Shown piece by piece: positions 37,744 to 50,500 of a stretch of 64,000 nt of DNA. The DNA comes from Dicaeum eximium (lineage: Eukaryota; Chordata; Aves; Passeriformes; Dicaeidae), in NCBI GenBank assembly GCA_013396995.1, contig VWZP01010350.1, forward strand, positions 430,806 to 494,805. Reading direction: 5' to 3'. Numbering within the stretch: the stretch's first letter is position 1; every line of letters begins with the position of its first letter. Position numbers and translations under genes: made by a program. A model generated the notes under the pieces. The model was not told the origin of the DNA and ran no database searches. It saw nothing but the letters and a program-made list of their open reading frames with translations.

Positions 37744-39382
37744 AACACATTGTAGTATTTTATTGTAGTTGGAGCATGCAACAATCCTTCCCTTTCACTT
37801 CCTATGTTTGATCATGGCAGTATTAAGGAAAATGTCCAAATCATTGACAGTATTTTGTGTAAAAGGGCAAACTTAAGCTCAGAGCAAATAAGCACATTTG
37901 ATACCGCAGTGCTTTTATTAAACCAAAGGAGGTACCACAGAGGCTAATTATTTTTGCTGTTCTTATCCATAAGCATTACATTTTTCAGTGCTCACAGAGA
38001 AAAACTTTGGTTAATGAGATCCATAAAGATTCTTTAATCAGCTTATATTGTGAAAAAGTATTAAAGTCTCCACTTTCACAACAGGCGCATGAAATATATA
38101 GTTTTATGATATATTACTAGCACAGGAACTCACCTCCCCCTTTCCCCTGAACCACCTGCAATTTTTAATAGTCAGGTATCACCAGGGTACCAGAAACCCA
38201 TAAAAGTTTAACCTGCCAATTAACAACTGGGTAAAGTTCCAACCTTGTTGAATATTTTGATTACTTCCAAGAGCTTTTCACAAAATACAGAAAACATTTC
38301 CACAAAACTTTTAGCCAGAGTTTTAATCTAATCTACAAAAAAATTGGGTAGTAGGTAAAAAATATAAATGTATTATATACTTTAAAAATTCATCAGTTGT
38401 TTAATACAAGAGTAGAGCTGCCAAATCCAGCTCTGGATAAAAAGCAGTTATTTGTTAAGAGAAGGTGCAGGGGTGGGGGGGGATTAAAGAAAAAAATTAG
38501 AGACTTTCATTCTAATATTTCTTCTCAAGGGGGAGACAGAAAGTAAGGGCTCACCTATTCAATACAAGTTAATCAAGGTGTGAAGTACAGTGCAATAGTT
38601 TTCAATGTATTTTATGACACTCCATTAAAAAAATAATAACATCAAATAACATTACCTTTGTTTTCAGCAATTCTTTAAGAACAGCTAAGAATGTATCAGC
38701 TTTTTAATAATTTTCAGGAATACACAAATTGTAGTGCAAAATAGTTACAGTTATGTAGATCTGGACTAGAAGGTACATACCAAAGTATACATTTTTTGGC
38801 ACTACCATTGATAAGATCTTTAGCACTGAGCAATACTTCAAATAAGGCTAGAACACAAAAAAAACCCCCAACAATAAAAAGACAAAAAACCCCTATATCT
38901 ACCTCTGAGAGCTTTAATGGTAAAGTAAGAAATTCTAAAGTAAATTGGCAGGAAAGAGGTCGTAGACAATGTTGTTGTAAACCAGCTGTAATAGGCAGCA
39001 ACTCATACCCATCACTGGTGCTAAATTTTTGTAGATTCTACAGTTTTGTGGGTGAATACAGGATCTCCTAAATATGAAAAGCATAAAGAGAGAGCATAAA
39101 GATGTCCATCTGGAAGCAAAACAAGTTGGTAAAGAAAGCTGTTGAACTAAGTGAGACTACAATTTTGCTACTGGAGGATGGATATCATGAGTAAGTGGGA
39201 CAAAACTAAAGGAGAAAGTCTAAGTTAGTGGGACATGGCTAGAACTGCAAGCCTGGAATTGCATGAAATGAACAGAAGTTATTTGGAGAGTTATCCAAGA
39301 AGAGTATGAAAACAAATGAGAAAAAAGGAGCTAAGAGAAGAAAGAAGCCACAGACTGCTTAGGGCATAACTGAAAGGACTTG

Positions 39383-39439
39383 CAAAACAAAAAACCAAAC
39401 CAAAAAAAAAAAAAATTAAAAAAAGAAAATACAAGAAAA
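39383..39439. repeat. A-rich low-complexity tract
   Basis: Runs of A with scattered C, T and G ('caaaacaaaaaaccaaacc', then A13, 'ttaaaaaaagaaaat'). Simple sequence; no retroposed body was recognised. Confidence 0.9.
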
Positions 39440-40307
39440 GAGGCCCTACAGGCAACGGGATGAAACTAAACAATAAATGGAAAAGGGGTTGCATTTACAC
39501 AACATCTCCCTACCACAGGGATGCAGATACTGCAGAATGACTGCAGGGTTACAATAAAGCACATGGCTGCATTCATAGGGGACCGTGTTGCAATTACACC
39601 TTGCCTTCAGGTCAAAAATTACTTGAATCCAGGTTGTGAAAAATGCTGCTATGATGCAAAATTAGCGTATGCAATGTAGAGAATTAATTAATAGCCCTAG
39701 ATAAGTCCTGGAAACACCCTGAGTGAAGGCTCGTGTAATTTATAATGCTTCAGTCAACTTGAGGAAGGAAAAGTGCATAGAATTTATATAAACCCTAACC
39801 TAAAAATACTAAATTTACATCATAAAAGAGGAGCAGTTATTTTTTTTTTACCATGAAATCTGGTATCAGGACAAGGGTAAGCAGTTTTCTTAGAGTCTTA
39901 GCTTTGAACTGATTCTACTGTACAGGAATCTCAACTTGTGATTTTTCTTCCCCTTTCTATCCCTTTTCCCCCATTTTTCTGGTTTTGCAGAAAATAAATA
40001 TATGAAGCTTCAGAACTTGATAAGTGTTTGGCAATGATGAACTACCAAGGAATTTGAAAGAACCATTGTTAGGAGTTTTCAAACTGCTGTGATTTTTGTG
40101 AGGCCAAGTTACAGTCTAGGTCTCCAGGTTACTGTGCACTGACTTCTAAAAGATCACTTCTCAGAAGAATGCCATCCATTACCACTAAAAAGAAATATTA
40201 ACTGAAATACTGCCCAGAAACTCATTGTGCTCCCTTACCTGATCACAAACTAACTGAAGAAATAGCTGTGGACTTTATGGCATACTCAAAACATCATCCA
40301 GCTTTTT

Positions 40308-40359
40308 AAAACAAAAAAAAAACAAAACAAAACAAAACAAAAAACAACTACAACAAAAT
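40308..40359. repeat. (AAAAC)n / A-rich microsatellite
   Basis: Starts with 'aaaac' and A10, continues as about four 'aaaac' units and decays into 'aacaactacaacaaaa'. A second (AAAAC)n tract in the same orientation lies at 47498. Confidence 0.93.
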
Positions 40360-43300
40360 ATAGCTCATAACTAGTCACTTCGTTTTTTTAGTTAATTCTT
40401 TGTGTCTGTGTTTGTGAAAATTACAATAAAATCAATATTTATACTGAAAAGAAACTCCAACCAAAACAAACTAAAAAAAACTATCAAAGCCCATAGGCCA
40501 AACATTTTCAGACATAGGCTATAAATCCTAATTGAAAACATTTTGTCTTCATGTTATTTTTATCTACTGTAATTTTTGTTTCATTATTATAGAGAAAAGA
40601 GGATCAAAATAATTTACAGCTGCAGATTAAAACAATACAACAAAAAAATGCAAAGGTGTGACATGCTCGTAATATTTAATTTATAACTTACTTGATTCTA
40701 GATCTACACTATAATATCAATCACATACTCCACTACTAGACATCAGTTCAATTCACATTCCAGTAAAAACAAAAATCACTTTGCATTCCCACCATGTAGG
40801 AATGGTATTTTAAGAATTTCTTGGAGAGATTCTTGGCTTCTCAGGAAAGACCTCTCAGAAGAATGATTAAAAAGGAACCAGCAATACTATTTCTTTCTAA
40901 TTCCCTAGATGTTCAATAAGAGTTTTAATTCAGAACTACCCTGTTTATTAAAGTAATTTTAGATAATTTTTTTCAAGTTTTAAGGGCTTGGCATACAGTA
41001 TTAAGCTTCAGCTGTAGCCACCATAACTCTACATACAAAGCATTTATTACCATTATTTTTATTATTTTTGGTTTACAGTGCCAGTGTCCAACATATGCTC
41101 GATTCAAAAGTCCTCCCAAGTTTAATTGAAACAATCCTAATGTCTACCACACAACACTGAAAAAATATGCCAAATAACACCTTTATTCCCTCTAAATTAA
41201 AACAACTGAGATAATACCAATACAGTAGTGAAATACAACATTGTACAGTAAAATAAAAACCTAACTTCTACCTTCTACGTCTCAATTTCTAATTTATACA
41301 TTACACAGGATGGGAAGGTAAACAAAACTGAAAATTCAGTAATCCTTATTTCATTATGAAGATACCATGAATGTTAAATTGTTTACTTGAAAAGGAAACT
41401 GTCTACCCAAATTCTGGTTTGATTTGTGGCAGTCCTTGATACCACTTCAATTTAGGCAGAATATGGCCAAGAAATGCAGCTCTCGACGTAAAACTGCAAA
41501 TTAAGGAAGCAAGACCGATCCATGCCCAGTGTGGGCCACTCCTAGGGATCAGTCTGCCCAAGAGGTAACACCATCTACACTTATGATTCTTCTGTTTTGC
41601 TGAAGATGGGGATTTTCCTGATTTTGATATGCATATCTTGGATCATTTATTGCATTTCATGTTCACAAAGGAAAATGGGTTACTCAGCTTAACCATAACA
41701 TGGCCAGTTTAATAACTGTAGAAATTAGCTTGCCACACACCAGTGATGTGTTTTGTCGTTTTTCAGCTTCATAAACAAGTCAAACGAAAAATAAATCTAC
41801 CTTTTATTAACCAGCTTCTAACATGAAGTCATTTATGCCTCACTCTGCTGAGAATCTGAGTCAAAGGCAAAGAAAAGCCACTGCAATAAGTTTACCAGTA
41901 GGTTGCTTTATTGAAATCTATAAGGTGAAATTTTTTTAACGCAAACAAATCATCATAAAATATGCTATGTATTTATGATAAATTATACTGTTATTGGACT
42001 GCTTTTCACTGTAACACCACCCTTGGAAGCAAGGGATTTTGTAGATTTCAAAAAATGTTTTTGTAAGGTGATGTTGTACTTAAGGTTAAGTTGCACTTTC
42101 CATTAAAACCCCCATTTCCCGGGGTTTATTATTCAGCCATAAAGATCTGCTTGGATTATGGCATGTAAAGACTAAATTCAGAAGCATTTTTTCAATGAAT
42201 ATTTAAGGAAAAAAACTCATGTTAGCTATTTTTAAATTAGTAACGTCTCAGACATTGAAAGAAATTCCACACCTGCAAAGATTTGAGTCTGGATCTGAAG
42301 TACTGACCCCAAAAGCCAAAAATAATCTAAATAATCTCTTCAGAGACCATCTGCCTGACCAAGCCCAGTACTCCACCATGACAAAGCAGAACCAGCAATT
42401 ATAATATGGCAGCCTAAGCACCGCAGCACTATCTTCTAAGACTGCTCTTTTCAGTCACCTTCATGAATATTTGAATCTTCTCTCAAATATTCCTCCTTTT
42501 AGTTGTATATTTTTCAAAATTGCAATTAAATTAAAACATACTTTTCTAGTTTGTTTACAGAAAATGAAATGCATGTTCCACTTTGACAAGCACAATTGCT
42601 TTTTTTTTTTAAGATATCAATAGTTCTTGCATTAAAGCTTAAAAACTATTTAAATGAACTTATCATTATTTAATTTACATTATTAAGTTATAGTGATGCA
42701 GAAACAGAAGTCCTGGGTCAGAGTACAGATTCTCTTAGCTCTGCACCCAGCCTGATGCAGTAACTCATGTACAGGTACATAGAAAAGAGTAAGAATAGAA
42801 CAAACATACTCTTTTCCCAACCTCCAACTATTTTCACCTCAATTCCTTGAGCCAGTGCTTCTAATATATTTAAACCATTGCAAGAGTAAAAGTTTCATGC
42901 AAAAATTCACTAATTTTCTCTGGAAATTTTGATTCTGTGAATATTTTTTGGGTTTTGCACATAAAATCCTAATGACTTACGATAATCCAGTACAGGTACA
43001 TTGGGAGAATGCTATATACATGTGCACCAGTATGTGACCACACATACACGGTAACCCAAACAAACTTTAAAAGGTTTGATTAAAGATTAAAAAGGCAGGA
43101 AATACCAGAATAATCTCGAGGGCACAACTTTCATTTTAACACCTTTGTGCACGGCTGCTGTAACCAAACCTCTAACCACACCTCTGTGTGCTGCTTTTTC
43201 TACAGAACTTCTGTACAGAACTTCTGACACATTTGTTCATAGCAGCCATTTCTCTATCACACCTTTTTCTCTCTCCTCTTTGATCATTATGTAATCTATA

Positions 43301-46300
43301 CTCACACCTTATTCTTTGGAATAAGGATCCATATTCATGGAACAGCAATGTAGATATAAAAACTTTTTTTCCAGGCTCTTGACACTTCCTTACAGGTTTT
43401 CCTCCAATTCACACTGTAGCAACATATTCAATTTTTAGTTCTGTGAAGTCTGATAAGATGTGCAGTAGGGTACTGATCCACTGAAGCAAAAGTGCAGCAC
43501 TAGAAGACAGAAAATAAAGAGGAGCCGCTTGGTTGCCTATGTGGGACGTGACATGTGACATCACCTTTGTCCTCAAGCAGTGGCTAGCATTGCATGGCAC
43601 TTGCAGCATTCCAAGCACAGCTGCTCTTCATTGCACCTGCAGCAAAGTGTTGCAGTAGATTTTCCTTCTGTCCCAGTCTCCTCAACTACTCAGCCCCAAG
43701 CTGCAATCCCGCAGTGACAGTGACAGTGCTCCTGCCCAGGGGATCACTGTGACACCTCTGCTCCCCTTCATCAAATGTCTTGCTCCTTCCAACTCTTTGG
43801 GTTTCAGCCTGTGCACTGTGAGGTCTGTTAATCTCCCCTGCTCTAGATTCTTTCCTCAAGAAGTTCCAGTGTGTTCAGAAAGCCACCCTGTACAGATTTT
43901 CCGGCCTGTAAACCCCTATAAAACTCCCATCCAGATGACTGAAGTGGTCATCACAGGCAGCAGGAGGACAATGGCAGGAGAGCCCTGCTCGCCCCTGTGA
44001 TTTGGGGAACAGAGCAGTGCAAAGATGTAATGCACAGAGGTCACACACTTCCTCTATGCACCAACATTTGCAGTGCCTTTACTAAAATAACTGTTGCAAT
44101 ACAGAAAAATTGCAGAGGGACAGCTTATTCCACTAAACCCTGTGTTTAACTAGTCCCTGCATCTGCTATGGGTTTAGTATTAACTAAGATGTCAGTGTAG
44201 ACAAAGCCTTCCCTCAGCACTTTTAAATGTTCCTTACTGCACACAGTGCTGGTGCCAGGCAGTACATGCTGATGATTTACCTGCAGCTGTATTTCAGCGG
44301 GCAAATCCTTCCCACCCTGCAACACCCAAGCATATCCCCATCACTCTGGGACAAAAGGGGAAGGCGATGTAAATCCTTAAAGATTACATGTCCCCCTGTG
44401 AACGGTTAAGTGGAGATTATTTAAAAGACTTAATTACACAGAAACCTGACACACTCCTTTTTAATGGGCAGGCAGACTGTTGTTTATTTAGTTTTTGAAA
44501 TCTAGTCTAAATTGGGCCTTGAGAAAGAGAAAAGTACCCTAGGTTTCAATTAACAGATTGTCTTCCACTAGTCAAGGGATAATTTGAGCTTTACAGAAAC
44601 ACATGTAAGAAGTAAAAATAAAGCATAAGTACTTCCTCATACTGTATATTGTTTTGCATCAGCCTAGTTATTCTGTGGTTCATCACAGGTATTAAAAATC
44701 TACAACTATAAACCAGTTCAGAGGATATTAACAAAGCATTACTATCTCTTACTACTTAGAAATCATTAAATCTTTCAATAAAGTCCAGTTTATAAACAAT
44801 GGCTCAGAAAAAACATCATACAATTAGGAATAGATAAGACAGAGGCTTTCAAAATGCAACTGTGCAGCAAAAGGAGAGTGTCAGTTGACAGCAACAAAAT
44901 ATTTTTACAAAAGAGAGTGATACTAGTTAGTAATATCTGTACCAAATTAAGAAATGTTTTGACTGCAGCTATGCAAATTAGTGACTGGGACTGTCTGTTT
45001 AGATGTACTGGAATATATTTATGACACACATGTTGTGTGGAATGTCTATTGAGTAAAAAAAAAATATAGGCTTTTTTAATAGAAAAAACAGTTTTTAATA
45101 TCAGGGAAAAATACTTCAGAACTTTTGTTTAATAGTTTTATTCATAATGACATAAAAATTTATTCCTGTAGACTGAGGTACTGCACTATATCAGAAAAAA
45201 AACCCAAAGCAATACTCTTCAAGAAGAATAACTGTGTTACTGATGAGAATGAGGAGAAATAAAAATTGAGTTAGAAGCCAGGCATAAAATAGTGATTTGC
45301 TGTTCAAATTGACTAAAGCTTAGGTCCAAAGAAATGAAACATATTTTCTCTTTAGTGATTAGCATGAAAGAAGACCTGCACCCTGCTCTCAGCAGCTGGA
45401 AGTAGCAAGAAGGAACTTATACATTTAAGCAAGAAAAACTCAAGTTGCTACCTAGTATGAATTTCTGAGTTTGCAGTATACTTCAGTGTCAACAGAGGGC
45501 AGGATGATTATCTGCCAAAGATTCATGTAAACAAATTGACAAATTTGGTATGTTGTTCAAGCATATTCTTTTAGCTTTTAAAATATACATATTCCCAATA
45601 CTGTAAGCAAAAAGGATCACAAGTCCCCACTCGCAAGAAAAAAATATACATAAAAATTACTAATTTTCTTTTCCAGGCTATTTTTTTATTGTGCCAAACT
45701 GTATATGCTACTTTGGCTTGTATGTATCTATGGACTTTAGAAAAAGAGTAGGGAAAATTGATTTCTGCTTGAAAAAAGAACACTAATTGAAATCTTCTAG
45801 AAAAACTAACTCTTAATAGCTTTATAAATCCTAATGGTTTCAGGAAACTATTAGCAAGACAAGCTGTCACACAGTCATTGCACTGCAGACTTTCTATTGT
45901 GAATTTGAGATTTCTGCTCTTCTGCTAAATCTGGCTGAAATTTCTTAATGTGATTTAAAGCTTGATAGGAAAAGACAGAGTGTGTTATCATTTTATCCAT
46001 GTTGCCTCAAGAATGAAGGCTGAAATTCCTGTGTTTAAAACTAGTTTGGTTGCCCTAAAAATCTTGACAGGATAGGATTACAATTTTTTTAATATGTTTT
46101 TGCTATAATTTAGGAAAATGGGTTTTTAAAAGAATTTTCATTTATGATGCATGCTCAACTTACTATTTTTCTTCAGTTTCACATTGCAATTCATCAAACA
46201 CTTCACTCCTTCAGTTCTCTGTCTTCTATCCATTCAAAATCCCCAATGTTCTTGCAAAATTACGTTATTCTCTCTAAGAAGGAAAGCAAAGCCATGGACC

Positions 46301-47497
46301 ATATGGTATCTCCACTAAATTAGTAGAAGTTTCACTGATGCCAGTGGAAACCAGAATTCATCTACCCTACAGATTGCATCTGCATGTCATTGTTTTGGAT
46401 TGAACCACAAATGAAATGGCAGTTAGATTTGATAGGTTAATTAAGCCTGGGGGAGTAAAAATAGCATTAATTTAAAAAGATAATTATTTGTTGCCCTTTC
46501 AGTTATTTAGCGATAATAAAAAAAATACCTTGATGATGTCCTTATGCTGGTTTTCACCACACACCTCTCAGAAAGCTGCACTATGAAGCATAATTTGCAC
46601 TGGTAAAAATGCAACCTGCTTTCATCATGGTGCTATGAAATGATTAAGCACTCAGCAGCTAATATCAGAGAAGCAAATTTAAAATAAATTGACATGCACA
46701 GAATTGCTTCAGTAGAATTGTCCACCCCATCATGCCACAACTGTAAGTACTTCTGCAGGGGCAGGTGTACTACTCCTCAGTTTGAGCTCAAGAGGAACCA
46801 AACCACCTTTGACAGAAGGAGGAGAGAGGGTCTTTAGAGTGCCTTCAGAGTCCTGATAAGGTCGCTCTTTCAGATCAGCAAAGAATCCTGGATCTACACA
46901 AAGTGCCCAGCCTGGCTCAGCAGACACCTGGGATTGACCAGGAGTCATGTGAATGACAAGAGCCTTAGGGGAAGGGATGTCTGCCTTCTCTGTGGAAGGA
47001 CCAGGCTCATCTATCTGCAATACTTGTGTATATTGTGCAGATTGTCTTTGGCAGAAAGCCCACCAGTGGGCAGGATTCTCTACTTGACACATCATTCCAG
47101 GCAGACTTCAACCGAAAACATAAATATTTTTAACTTGCTGACTTGCCTCACCTATTCAAAGCATGCTGGAAATTCCCCACCATGTTCTTGAGCATGAGAG
47201 GTGCCTGGGGCAGCTGCTGTGGCTTCACCACTGTGCCAGCCTGCACCTTCCATGCCCCTGGAGGGTGGCACGGTGCCCTGCTCTGCAGGTGGCCAGCAGG
47301 GAGACACCTGCCACCCTCACCTGGCTCCCAGGACAGGCTCAGGCTTCAGCCACCACACCCAATCACATCCTGGTCTATTGCTGAAGGCTTTGTCAGCAAA
47401 ATCAAGGCATTAAGCCTCCCAACAATGCATTTGCAGCACTTGTGCCCAGCCACAGAAGAGATTGACATACTGGGAACAGAAAATGCATGGGCAGTTT

Positions 47498-47566
47498 AAA
47501 ACAAAACAAAACAAAACAAAACAAAAAACACACCCACAAAAAAACTCCAACAACAACAACAAAAAC
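47498..47566. repeat. (AAAAC)n followed by A/C-rich and (CAA)n tract
   Basis: Five to six 'aaaac' units (47498-47527), then 'aacacacccac', an A7 run, and four 'caa' units (about 47550-47562). It abuts the 3' side of the GC-richer stretch 46730-47490 (see findings). Confidence 0.93.
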
Positions 47567-50500
47567 CACATAAAAAGTTAACTGAATATAATATGGTGAA
47601 GATAATCTATTTTCATATTTAAATCATTAATTTTTAAGTTATATGAGACTTCTGTAAAACCTACAATGAAATACTACTGAACTGAATGAATTCACAGCAG
47701 AAAGGTCTCAGACTACATCAGGGTTATGGTTATGGCCATAAATTGTGATTAAATGTTTATGAGTTAGTTGAAATATTGCAGGCGCGATCTTTTTTCTTTT
47801 TTCACTGTAGGGTGCACAGATACAGTGTAAAATCCTGTCGATATTTAGGGGATTGTGGGTTTAAAATATGATTATTTATTGTTAGATCGATTTATTACAG
47901 CAATAGTGAGGGGCCCCACCTGAGACACAATTACCACCAAGAAAGGCTCTTTATAAAACAGAGTAGGGCAGAAAACTCAGGCCCCTGTTGAATGGAGATA
48001 AAACAGATGTAAAAGTCAAAGAATGGGAGAAGCAGCATGTTAGGTCTGTAATAGAAGAACTGAAACACAGAGATGAGATGGCTTAACTAAAGCAGTAGTA
48101 AGCATCTACAGAGGACAGAGGGGTACTTAGGCCAAGGGCCAGCCCAAGTTTTCAACTGATGTGAGGGAAAGAACCTGGAAGTAGAAGTGGACTAGATTAT
48201 GCTCCTGTTTTAATTAGAATACCATACTCATTAACCTTCAATTTTCATTCCTCTCTAACCAAACATCCTATCACAGTGTCACAGACTGGATGATGCTGCT
48301 TCAGAAAAAGCTCCTTTTGCAGCTCTGTAAAAACTGTCCTAGGAGTAAAAATTTTCTAATTGTTCTGGGTACATGAAATGTAGTCCAAAATCCAAATACA
48401 AGCTACTAAGACAACAAAAATTGCAGTAAGTTTAGGAATATTTTTTCCAGCCTTAGTTGCACATGGCTATGCACTCAGTGAATTGAAACATCCTACAAAT
48501 ACAGGTTTGATCTGATGAGGTCATGATTGATTCAGCCAAGTAGTTATCCTTCAAATCCCAGTTTTCTGAAATAAACTTTCACAGGAATATTCCTCTCTTC
48601 TGCAACTCTCAATTATGCACATAGCATATAACAATTAAATTAAATGCACATTTACTAAACTTGATCTGCAATTACTTGCTTATGCAGGAACAACTTGCAC
48701 ACTCTGGAAAGTTTATCTAGTTAATTATGAGTCCACTACTAGATATTTATGCAAGTGAAATTACCACAACATGTAAAAATGTGTAACAGCTATTTACATT
48801 TCCTTGTGCTCTGAACAGAGCATAATTCCTTCAGAAACCGTAGTGCATATTTATATATTTAAAGACCAATCTAATGTATAAACATATGTAAGGTTCTGGC
48901 AGCTCCTGAAAACTTGCATATCCTGAGTTTGCATGCATGAGTTCACAAGGCAAACAACACAATTTTAAAGCAGCAAAATGAAGTGTGGAAGAATGTGTTT
49001 ACAGAAATAAAAGGAAAAATAAACCCTGGTTTATGCAGCCATGCTACCTTACCCCACAATAAATACCATCCCAGCTGCAGGAAGAACGAGTAGTCAGCCC
49101 TTCAGTGCACTGGTGCTGAGCAGAAAACTGGCCTGCAACTAAAAACTCTTCTTTCACAGGTTTAAGAGGATGCACCCCAGCTATGACTTGCTGAATTTGA
49201 AAGGACAATCATCAGAAAGCCTGTTATGGCCTTCTGTTCACAACACAGAAATCAGGAGGGTTCATGTCTCAAGTTCTCTCCCTAAGAAGAGGCAGATCTC
49301 TGATATGCTCAGGTAGGGAGGGTAGCAAGAGAAATGGGCTGGCCAGCTGTCCTTCCCTTTCCTCAATCACTTCTGTGGCTTTCTGCTCCTGGATGCTTCC
49401 AGCATGGTCTTCATATTGCTTTTCCTACTGCTAGAGCAGTTTGGACTTTGGCTTCTGGAATGTTCACATGGGATTGCTATTTAATCAATCACCCACCATT
49501 TTCCTTAGCATTAAAGCTGGCATAAAGCAAGTGGTAATTTTTGATACTTTAGGGTTTCAATTATGCTAAAAGAAAAATTAGTATCTTTGTGTCTGGCACA
49601 GCTTTAAAGAATGTTACAAGCAAGGGATGTGTAAGAGCTTTTCAAAGCAAAATGTACTGTGGAATTGTATATAATAGGAAGAGTAGGGCAACCCAACAAT
49701 AGAGGGTGCAACCAGTTCAATCCAGAATTACACACAAACATAAATAGACACAGAGGAATGTGTTATCGTGCTTACATTTTTTTCTACCTGTTCCAGAATT
49801 GAAAATAAACAATCCTTGAAAAATAAATTATCAATAATTAGTTGAGTCTCAACAGCAGAGTGCCTGTCAAATACTTTCAAATAACTGAAATTAATTTCAA
49901 ATACTTTGTTGCTCTCTTTTAAACAGCAGGGAAAAGAAATAATTCAGCAAATAGCATCTGGGTCCCATGAGCTCTTTGATAATACTATGCCTGTATTAAA
50001 AATGTTTTTGGAAATCCTTGAGTACATTTCCAGTATGTCAGAAATAAAGACGACTGTCAGATACTCTTATTAATCAGTTGGAAAAGCCAAAACCTCCCAG
50101 TGGGAGGCAGAAATGTTATACTGATGCAACTATGAGTCACTGCAGTTTTGGTTGAATCAAAGCCATTTATTTGAAGCTCTGTTGCCCAAAAATGCCTTCT
50201 AATTTGCAAAACTCTTCTTTTTTCCTTTATTCGCTTTTTTTCTCCCTTTTTTTAAACTGGATGTCTTATATAAAATTTTGTTTCCATCGCTTTATGCTGA
50301 GGAATTTTCTGTTGGCCCTCGTGTAGCATGATGCCTGTAACATCCAAAACAGAGGGCTCCAGGATGTCTGCCATAAGAAAATATAGTGGCTTGCTTTATT
50401 TTTAAAGATTAATACAGTTGGCAACCATAAGGACATGAATGACATGATTTACAAGTTTGTGGGCCAGACAAAAAAGGATCGAAAGATTATCTGCAAGCAA

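Larger units (their letters stand above)
37744..47497. other. Non-coding AT-rich DNA, no gene recognised
   Basis: Mostly unique AT-rich sequence with A-rich simple repeats at 39383-39439 and 40308-40359 (listed separately). The section 43640-44030 is GC-richer than its surroundings but carries no known motif. The section 46730-47490 is discussed in the findings. TAAT-dense, complex sequence lies at 46420-46510. Confidence 0.62.
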
